Part shown: piece by piece, positions 7,478-7,613 of the stretch
Numbering within the stretch: position 1 is the first letter of the stretch
Layout: each line of letters starts with the position of its first letter
Assembly (NCBI GenBank): GCA_003222235.1
Contig: QHVD01000191.1
Span: forward strand, 1-7,613
Origin: Gemmatimonadota bacterium
Lineage (GTDB): Bacteria; Gemmatimonadota; Gemmatimonadetes; Gemmatimonadales; GWC2-71-9
Length of the DNA stretch: 7,613 nucleotides
Direction: 5' to 3'
Program-made: the position numbers and the translations under genes
Notes under the pieces: model-generated
Told to the model about the DNA's origin: nothing
Seen by the model: the letters and a program-made list of their open reading frames with translations, nothing else
Database searches by the model: none

Positions 7478-7613
7478 GTGGCGCATCCCAGCGAGATCAA
7501 GAAGCTCGAGCAGCGCTATCGGGAGAACCCGAAGGGGCGAAATTTCGCCCCCCTGGCCGACGCCTACCGTAAAGCCGGACTTCTAGACCACGCCATCGAG
7601 CTGTGCCAGAGCG
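7478..7613 (+). CDS. TPR-repeat protein, N-terminal end, cut by the window
   Basis: Forty-five codons are visible from GTG 7478, reading MAHPSEIKKLEQRYRENPKG and then RNFAPLADAYRKAGLLDHAI followed by ELCQS. Residues from about 20 onward match the first helix pair of a TPR (ALADAYRKAG-like pattern with conserved Ala, Tyr and Gly). There is no signal peptide. No Shine-Dalgarno sequence is visible just before the GTG, but a strong promoter lies about 30 nt upstream and the reading frame has clean TPR character. It is divergent from ppiD and shares the -10 sequence of the large TPR gene. Its full length and role are not visible. Confidence 0.8.
   Translation, partial: MAHPSEIKKLEQRYRENPKGRNFAPLADAYRKAGLLDHAIELCQS

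Overview
High-GC bacterial DNA (roughly two-thirds G+C or more by eye), densely packed with genes and frequent GTG starts. The protein set and gene order (large TPR protein, polyprenyl synthase, DUF4321 membrane protein, TatA, then a convergent PpiD-type chaperone and a divergent second TPR gene) look to me like Gemmatimonadota or a related soil or environmental phylum. This rests on recall of protein style and synteny, not on a search. Several apparent single-base indels suggest a draft or metagenome-derived contig.

Layout. (1) 1-1576: the 3' end of hutU (urocanate hydratase) and a complete hutI (imidazolonepropionase), two consecutive steps of histidine degradation. They are stop/start coupled, with hutI apparently starting at a CTG that overlaps the hutU stop. 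(2) 1563-3953: one large tetratricopeptide-repeat (TPR) protein, broken into three frames by a 32-nt poly-C run and by a missing base near 3528. A promoter inside the 3' end of hutI appears to drive it with almost no leader. (3) 3955-5478: a tight same-strand run of a long-chain polyprenyl diphosphate synthase, a two-helix DUF4321 protein and TatA, probably in the same operon as the TPR gene. (4) 5503-7335, minus strand: a membrane-anchored PpiD/SurA-type peptidyl-prolyl isomerase, converging on tatA with a 24-bp gap. (5) 7336-7477: a compact divergent promoter region with two good sigma70-like promoters and an inverted repeat around one -10 box. (6) 7478-end: the start of another TPR protein.

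The genes from 1563 onward fit a cell-envelope theme: isoprenoid chains for quinone or lipid carriers, Tat export, folding of exported proteins, and TPR scaffolds. The hut genes are a separate catabolic unit that ends where this block begins. I see no mobile element, RNA gene, CRISPR array or defence system. Most of the window is ordinary housekeeping. The most notable points are the poly-C tract, the likely CTG start, the promoter architecture and the operator-like inverted repeat.
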